Shown piece by piece: positions 56,785-64,000 of a stretch of 64,000 bases of DNA. Numbering within the stretch: position 1 is the stretch's first letter; each line of letters begins with the position of its first letter. The notes beneath the pieces were generated by a model. It was not told where the DNA came from, made no database searches, and was given only the letters and a program-made list of their open reading frames with translations. The stretch is taken from assembly GCA_946699065.1 (NCBI GenBank), contig CAMPDV010000101.1, forward strand, positions 186,001 to 250,000, in the 5' to 3' direction. The translations under genes and the position numbers were made by a program. Source of the DNA: Loxodes magnus. Lineage: Eukaryota > Ciliophora > Karyorelictea > Loxodida > Loxodidae.

Positions 56785-59064
56785 TCATTATGGTTAAGGA
56801 ACTAAGTTGTATTCTTCTATTATCTTTTGAAGATACTTAAGACTTATTGGTTTGGTAATATAGAATGCACCTACTTCGATTGCTTGTTACTCATAAATTT
56901 CTCCTTCATTTCCAGAACAAAGAATGATGGGGATTATTTAGTCATTTCTTAATATTTTTTCTTCAAACTGCCTTATTTTTTTGATGCATTATATTCCGTT
57001 CATCACAGGCATTTCATAATCGCAAATTATAAGCTACAGCTGATTTTATAATTGCTAAAACTTAGCGAATCCTTCTTAACCATTATTGCATGTTATTATT
57101 TTGAAATTCAAACTTTCGAGTAGGTTCTAAAGCGTGTTTTAGATGTAAAAGTCATCGTCAATAATCATGATAATGTTTCTTACTGCTTAAATTTATAGTG
57201 ATTCATGGCTTTTTTTACGTAAATCCTAGATTTTGTTCAATTCTTTCTCGATATCTTCTTCGTCTTTAGAGATAATAAAGCCATCAAAAGGTGTAACTAA
57301 AGCTTCATACCTTTCTTTATCTCTTGAATGCTTACAAATCATCAATAAATAAAGCATTTCCTTTTTATCCCCTAACTCTTTTTGTTACTTCAGATTTTAA
57401 AGTTCTCTTATTTTTTCTGCTACTTCAAAGCTGGTATTATCAGGAAGCTAATAATGGAAAATTATTATGTTACTGACTTCTTTTTTAAAGGCTAAGATAG
57501 CTTAATCTCCAGTTGATATGTTAATAATTTAAACCTACATAAAGTTATTTTTAATGATTTGAATGTTCTTTTAGTCAACATTTACTAGAATTAACTTTTA
57601 GCAAAGCTTTTCAAACTCAAACACTTGCAGGTTTTGAAAATTTGCTTCTTCTTTTTATTTTATTAGAGAATTAGGAGATGCCAAACTTATTGAGTTTGGT
57701 ATTGGAGATTCTAAATGCTTATTCGTTTCTAAGTTTTAGTAGACTGCTAAAGGAATTTTTATTACAAAAGTGGTTCCCATTCCTAAGTGACTTTTAAGAG
57801 TAATGTTACCTTTCATTGCATCTACTAGCATTTTACAAATCCATAGTCCTAGCCCAGTGCCTCCAAACTATTTTTAAATATCATAACTTGCTTACTAAAA
57901 AGGCTGGAATAGTAGTTTTTGCTGTTCTTTGCTAATACCAATTCCTTTATCTTTGATTGTTATTTAAAGCTCTCCATTAAGCTCAGGGCCTTGCTCATAG
58001 TAGTATAAAGACTTTTCTCCTGATTTGTATTCCTTAGATTGGGTTTTGGAATACATTTAATATAATTTTTTTCTCTAGTTTTCCTCTGACTGTTTTATAG
58101 ATGCAAATTCTTCCCAAGAGTTCTTTTAATTAAGTTTGATTAATTCAGGTGAAACTTCAGAAATTTGAGTGGAGAAGTATTGTAGATGAGATAAATGATT
58201 AGGAATAATAAAAAATTCAGATTTCCTTTTTTAATCTACTAGAACGTTACTCATATCAGGGATCCACTCGAAGCTTATTTTAACGAAGCCTTACTTTGTA
58301 AACTTAATGGAGTTGCTAATAAGGTTTATTAAGACTTAGAAAAGCCTCGTTTGGTCAATCATCAGAAATTTCGGAACGCTTTGATGTATGAAAGATTCAA
58401 ATTCAAGTCCTTTCTATATAGCGCTAGTTTTAACAATTTAAACTAGCTTCCAAATGCACTTACGAAATTCTACCTTTTCATATTTACATTAAAAGTTGCC
58501 ATGCTATATCTTACTGACATCCAGAATATTACCAACAATGCAAATGAGTATTTCAGCACAATCCATAGTAAACTTTATGATATCATTTTGCTTTTCATTG
58601 AGATTGAAATTCTGCTACTAGGTTAATAGCTATAAATTACCTAAAATAGCATTTACTGGTTATCTAATCTCATGTACTTAAGCTGCAAACAGTTACTCTT
58701 AGTTTCTCAATTACGTTTCATTATCTCCGAAGATTTTTTAAGCGTTTGCATATTCTCGCTGCATTAAATTTCTGATGAGTTAGTAATTAAAGAAGTTGAG
58801 GCATTCTTAAAAGACTCTCTAGACCATAAGCAAAGCCAATGTAAGGATAATTATTGTCTTTAGCACCTTGAAGTTATTAATATCTTCTTAAAGTTTAGCT
58901 TCTTACTTTAAACCATCATTAGTACATACATCTCTCTCTTCTAAGGGGAGTTGCTTACACTGAGTTTAAAAACCAGTTTCTACGTAGTTAAGTAGAGTTG
59001 AGATGTACTAGAAGTAAACCAAGGAAGAAATGAATACAATTAGAATGTTCTTCCTAGATGACAT
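56785..59064 (-). CDS. Hybrid histidine kinase (two-component sensor)
   Basis: 759 aa, no intron. Two membrane helices (residues about 6-25, '[18 protein letters not shown]'; about 83-105, '[12 protein letters not shown]') bracket a 55-residue loop with four Cys. Dimerisation/phosphoacceptor box '[20 protein letters not shown]' with His131. ATPase boxes: N 'NLISNSIKF', D 'IKDKGIGIS', F 'LLFQPF', G2 '[14 protein letters not shown]'. A degenerate receiver-like domain follows ('LILVNVDQ'). The C-terminal receiver is complete: 'IMIIDDDF', phospho-acceptor Asp682 in '[10 protein letters not shown]', 'LCSGNEG' and 'YITKPIS'. Start Met 59064 ('[11 protein letters not shown]'), stop TGA 56785-56787. 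Expected to sense an extracellular or luminal cue and relay phosphate via an HPt protein. Confidence 0.92.
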
Positions 59065-61663
59065 AATCGATCATAAAATTAGAGGGAAAAACATTATTAA
59101 AATTCCTATGTTGATAATTCCAAAGGCTTCAACTAAGTTATCTTAAGTAAGGAAAAATAGTAATTCAAAGATAACATATAACATTTATAAGGCTCAAAGG
59201 TTTTTCAGAAATTTCATTATTACAATCTGGATTATCAGTGTTGAAGTATGAATGGAAAGATAAGAAAAGGTATCTTATCATTATTTGATACATAGTATTG
59301 CTAGCATTGACTGTAAAATGAAAACTGTAAGTAAGTAAAAGTAAGCTGATATCTATTTTAAGTCTTAGTCTCTTTAGCTTAGTTTCTGTTTAACTCTCTA
59401 ATCATGCTCTGATTATGAAAGAAAGCATTACTTAGTTACTTAGCTTGATAAGGAGTTTTTATTATCCTACCACTCATAAACATCAAAATCAAGTAAAGTA
59501 CTCTCAACTTATTTTCTAAGATAAGAGAATCATTTAATTAATGTAGTAGAGCTAGTTCTTGGAGCTTGCTAAAAGGTATTCATATTATTTGCTTGAAATA
59601 AATAGCAACTTAAATTAAAATATGGAAATGGCTTTCTATAGATTCTTTACTTTAGTTATATAGCACTTGTCTACTTCTAAGGCTCTAATCATATCATCAA
59701 AAATGCTTTTATGCGTTTAATATATTTGAGCTATATAAGTACTTTAGTTTCTTTTCTTACACTTGAGCATTTCATTGAAGCGTGCTTATAAAAGTAAATT
59801 ACCAAACTTTAAGAGTGGTAAACTTATTTAAGCATTTGAGAAAAGGAATAAAATCTCACTGATTGCTAATCAATTTTATGTGCTTATCCTGAAGTGAAAA
59901 AAGTAATAAAAATAGTTTTATTTACTTCCTTCTCCAAAAATAGACTATCTTTGATTAGATCCAATTTAAAGTATAATTTGCTGAATTATTGTAATCAACA
60001 ATCGCACTAATAAGCTTGCATTTTTAGTTAGCTACACTCTAAAGTAGTCACAGTTGTAGCATGAAACTAAGTAAGATATTTAGATGTAATTATATGATTA
60101 AAGGTATTCTAATTATGAAGAGCTAGCGACTATGATAAACTAGCTTAGTTTAATACATTTACAATTAATGAAGCAAACTCATATTCAGAATGTACCGATT
60201 CTAATAACTTTAACATAGACAGCATTTATATTACCAAATATTGATATCTAATAAATTAATTTCCAAATTATCAAGACTAAACTCTTTTGCCGATTTGTAT
60301 TTGTTTATAAATATAACTAGCTCATACAATAAATAAACCATTTGCATTATTGAATGCTCGTTAAAGGTTTGAAAATGGGAGTTAATTCTGATTGATTTAG
60401 CTATAATCTAGTTTCCTTTTGAGAGTATGTGTCATATTAAATAAGCATTTATACTAATAATTATGAATCGTTTAATATATGAGGAGCATTTATTTAAGAA
60501 GCTTATGATAGAAGTTAGTTAATTGTTGCTATTTAGTTGGTGATAAGATTAATTATAAGGTATAACATTCTTAGCTTACTATTTTACGGAATCTGACTTT
60601 TATCTAATTTCATTTGACGTTTCTCTATGAATTTATTTCATAATTTTCTAAAGCCAAAATCAATAAACTATGATTTTATATTTTTAGTATCTCCATAAAG
60701 TTTGGAACTATCTTAACATGAAAGGACATAAAGTTGACTGTTAGCGAATATAGTAGCTGTAAGACAATGATTTTGTAGAAATACCTTAACTAAGAACTTC
60801 TTTAATTTAAGTTTCTTTTATTAGTCTGCTTTTCTGTACCTAAAGTTCTCAAAAGCATATCATCCTTTTATTAGATCTAAACTTAAGTATCATTTACTGT
60901 AATATAAATCAAAGTTAAGAGAAAGGATTAGCAATAGTTAAATATAATTTCCTAAGCACTAGCATTTGCTTTAAGACTAAGCAATGACTGGCAGAACTAA
61001 ATAGAGGGATAATTATAATGATACTAGAAAAAGAGAATAAGAAGTGTTTTAAAGACAAAGACTAATATTTATAATTAGTGATTATATATGAACTTCTCAT
61101 TTATTCTAGGAAATATATCTGATTTATTTCGAGAGAAGTATAGTTAACTTTAGAGTAACTATTTAGTTTCCTATCCTTACTAAATTAACTATAACTAAAC
61201 TATACAGATAGGCATATAAGAAGACTGATATATATATACAACATTATTATATCAAGAATTGATGCTTTTTAATTATCATTACAGAACTAATATTTCTGAT
61301 CTATTTACTTTCTAGTCTAATTAGTAGTTAGCTTATATATAAATCATAGAAATGATGAGACTATATACTGGATTCTTAAATTTGAAGACGTGAATATAAA
61401 AAGTTTCTATAGAAGATTTTATTTTAATTTATAAAGCAATTAAACAAAATAATTGAATTATAAGATAGAAAACTCCTTCCACGATAAATTTTAAGATATA
61501 GAATCTGATTTAAATGCTTTCTTTGGTTGTAGTGAACGATAGAAAACTATTATTTAGCGTAAATTTTTATATATATGATAATTAAGTTATGACTGAAAGA
61601 GTTAGTAGACAGACTGAGTATTTATATAGTATAAAGCGATAACTTAATATAAGTTGCTTAGTA
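59065..61663. other. Long spacer (2.6 kb), no gene recognised
   Basis: The longest gene-free stretch. Uniformly AT-rich with no conserved domain on either strand under the altered code. It may contain a short unrecognised gene or RNA. Confidence 0.45.
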
Positions 61664-63193
61664 TCATTCTATTTACATATTCATACACTTTCTAAACCTC
61701 GCTCCTGTATGTATAACATAGAGACTATAAAATTAATTTTCATGCCAATCTTTGAGATTCAATATAAAGTGACTCCTTTTGATTTCTTCTATTAGATAAG
61801 AATAAAGTAAGCTTTTAATAGAGTAGCTTAAATTAGCCATTATTGCTAGTTTGATTTAGTGAAATGTGATGAGAATATGTAAAGATTAGGTTGTAGAATC
61901 GTTTAGCTAATTTGTCATCTCTAACTCTCTCTTTTTGTTCCTCATTTCTTGCTCAAACTCAATTCTTTTTAGCTTTCCTTTGAAAAATAAAAATATTAAA
62001 ACTGAAATTGCTGCTAAAGCTACTCCTACTAAAATTGCGTAAAGAGAAGTTTAATCTGTTATCAAAACTTGCATAAGATATATAATGGGAACGCTTACAA
62101 CCTGCCCAGTAACATTAAGTACTCCACAAACAATTGACTCGCCAATTGGAAAGCAAATTTCGCATCCAAGGTCATATCCAACAGCAATAATTGGCATGAT
62201 AAAAAAGCCAAGTAAAGACCCCGTCAAAATAACTGGCCAAAAAGTTTTGGTTGATAAAACGGGAGAAAAAATAGCAAGTACAATAAGAGTCCCAATGAGA
62301 ACAACCAGCATTACTGTTTTAAAATTTTTATATTTATCAACAATTGCTCCAAAAACCCCAGCTCCCACTATCCCAGATATAATAACAGCAGCAGCAATGT
62401 AAGATGAATCAGAGGAATTAAATCCATAAGGATTGAGCAAACTGTCTACTAAAGTACCTAAGCAATTGAGTATTGTAAGAGCACATCCAAAGGCTATAAT
62501 TAATTAGATAAAAGCAAAAGAGTTAAAAACTTTCTTTAAGCTTTCTTTAAAAGAATACTTTACTACTTCTTCAGATTCACTAGGAGGAGTTTTAGGCTTC
62601 TCTTTTACAAGCACAATTTATAAAATACCAATAAAGCATAAAATAATAGCTTCTGTAAACATAAGGCTGAATAATCTTTTTTTGGAGTAGTCATTTTCGG
62701 TTATGAAGAAAGAAGGAATCAAAAATCCTATTGCAACTCCAAAAATTTAAGAGGCAGCTCCAAGAGTAGTTGATAACGTTCTTTAGTTAGCTGCAAATCA
62801 TTAAGCTGCTAACTTAGAATTAGCATTCATAATAAAAGGCTAAGCAACTGCACATAATATCTAACCAATGTAAATTAGATAAAAATCAAATCAGATCAAC
62901 AATCTCAGTACTGATCCAGCCATGTTAAAAACAGTTCCAATAGTCAGTCCAATATAGAAACCTTTGACTTCTATAAAATAATTAGAAGGAATCAGGAAAA
63001 AAGGAAACACAATTGGAAACAGCAAAGCTACAAGAGTAACATCAGATTCTGAAATATCATCATGTCAAATATGTCTTGTTTCATTAACAATAGAACTAAG
63101 AGTAACTCATGGAATTGAATTAGAAATCTGAACTAAACAGTACATAGCTAATATAAGTCATCTATATCTATATTGCTAATACACTTAAATCAT
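61664..63193 (-). CDS. MFS transporter, FLVCR-like
   Basis: Twelve-helix major facilitator transporter, 509 aa in one frame. N-terminus 'RYRWLILAMYCLVQISNSIP' (family pattern R-W-x-x-L...), then the FLVCR/MFSD7 signature 'NANSKLAAQWFAANQRTLST' followed by 'TLGAASQIFGVAIGFLIPSF'. A cytosolic loop is 'KEKPKTPPSESEEVVKY'. The second half includes 'GIVGAGVFGAIVDKYKNFKT' and 'GYDLGCEICFPIGESIVCG'. FLVCR relatives move choline, ethanolamine or heme; substrate cannot be read from sequence. After a basic end ('RNKKRELEMTN') the frame runs another 68 unconserved codons to TGA 61664-61666, so the C-terminus is uncertain. 62051-62440 is unusually free of Gln codons. Confidence 0.88.
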
Positions 63194-63936
63194 TTTGTAG
63201 GTCTAATTGTGTCTAATTAAATGATATTATGATAAAACTTTTACTCTTTACTTTCTATTTTTAAACTTGACTAAATATGCTATAGAGAAAGCTACTCTAA
63301 GAAAGTAGATAGAGTAATATGATAATTAAGGCTCTAATTGATAAATGATTAATAACGTTCACTGAATGAGTTTGAAAGCCTAGAAGTGGGAGATTATTTG
63401 ATATATTAAATAATTTTATTAGTCTTATTAATATAAGAGAATGCATTACATCACTCTATCTTATTAAGCATATAAGAGATAAATAAAGTGTTAAGCTACA
63501 AGCTATTTCAAGCTAGGAATATATTAGAGATTTAATAAGCTAATAAATGAATCTCAGAGGATGTTTAGATTTTTAATTTATTCATTAAAATGAAATACTT
63601 AAAAGAATCTAGAGCAAGGAGATCTTTAAACTTGATACTATGTTTAGGATTGTCTTACTAGATTAGAAGATTTAAAAAATTGTATATAAGGGTAAAAATA
63701 TTTTTACCTTAACACCTGAAAATAACTCATTGATAAAGTAAAATGAGTTAGGGGAAATTAAAATATAAGCAAAGTAAGGAACAACTATAAAACTAATCAA
63801 TAACTGTAAACTTAATAGCTACTTAAACTTTGATTAGAATAAGTTAAAGTGAGGAGATTGAAAGAAAGTGTAGTGAAGAATGAAAACAAGAGGTATTCGT
63901 TAAGTTGTTTGTACTATTTTTATATTAAATAATAAT
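63194..63936. other. Spacer between divergent genes
   Basis: AT-rich; presumably holds the promoters of the MFS and MPN genes. Nothing recognised. Confidence 0.5.
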
Positions 63937-64000
63937 ATGGCAAGCGAGGTGGCACTTACAATAAAAGTCCAACCAGCTGTTTATTTATCCATGCTTGATT
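63937..64000 (+). CDS. Start of MPN-domain protein, cut by window end
   Basis: The 21 complete codons present, starting at Met 63937, include 'ASEVALTIKVQPAVYLSML'. This resembles the first strand and helix of MPN domains ('V.VHP.VL.SI.D') as in eIF3f, Rpn8 or CSN6. Too little is present to choose among them or to say whether the JAMM metal site follows. Confidence 0.45.
   Translation, partial: MASEVALTIKVQPAVYLSMLD

Noticed and set aside
62085..62402. 105-codon plus-strand ORF with a possible Pro/Thr-rich product
   Set aside because: Exactly antisense to the best-conserved second half of the MFS transporter, whose minus-strand reading has clear helices and motifs.
1..64000. tRNA, rRNA, CRISPR array or classical transposase
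   Set aside because: No cloverleaf with A and B boxes, no rRNA-like block, no regular repeat-spacer array and no DDE, tyrosine recombinase or reverse-transcriptase motif was found on reading both strands; a covariance-model scan would be needed to exclude tRNAs firmly.

Overview
The window is a stretch of ciliate somatic (macronuclear-type) DNA that uses a non-standard nuclear code. Conserved proteins read through only if TAA and TAG are Gln and in-frame TGA is Trp. Every gene whose 3' end can be fixed stops at TGA, so TGA means both Trp and stop. Examples are the Myb repeats, the 'DNKW' of the WD40 repeats, and the 'WC' of a Rab7-like GTPase. DNA is very AT-rich, introns are tiny (about 16-20 nt, GT...AG), and many genes share one molecule with spacers up to 2.6 kb. 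This fits a karyorelictean such as Loxodes best; a Condylostoma-type heterotrich is the alternative. Under the standard code almost every gene looks shattered, so short standard ORFs here are mostly fragments or antisense shadows.

1-23 kb is housekeeping and cytoskeletal: a NAP1-type histone chaperone, an R2R3 Myb factor, an EH-domain trafficking protein, a small TIM chaperone, katanin p80, a ULK-like kinase (all minus strand), an alpha/beta lipase (plus), an importin-7/8-like karyopherin and a long Gln/Lys coiled-coil protein (minus), and a ubiquitin-fold protein (plus). 24.8-32.3 kb is one uninterrupted 2,482-residue cysteine-rich surface protein with a GPS-like motif and several membrane helices. 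33.6-36.3 kb is an axonemal dynein light-chain-domain protein (minus).

37.5-44.5 kb is an accessory island of unrecognised ORFs: two coiled-coil/CCHC zinc-knuckle proteins of nearly equal size (271 and 272 aa) on opposite strands, and a membrane-anchored 666-aa ORF. A 410-nt part of that ORF recurs at 50.1 kb. Two WD40 genes lie between the copies: a TKL kinase-WD40 fusion (plus) and a zinc finger-coiled coil-pentapeptide-WD40 protein (minus).

51.7-64 kb holds a PP2A B'' regulatory subunit (plus), a VTT/DedA membrane protein and a Rab7-like GTPase side by side (minus), a hybrid histidine kinase (minus), an FLVCR-like MFS transporter (minus), and the first codons of an MPN-domain protein running off the end (plus). 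No rRNA, tRNA, CRISPR array or recognisable transposase was seen. Trafficking (EH protein, Rab7, VTT) and cilium/cytoskeleton functions (katanin, AXDND1-like) are well represented, but I see no operon logic: genes are monocistronic with mixed strands.
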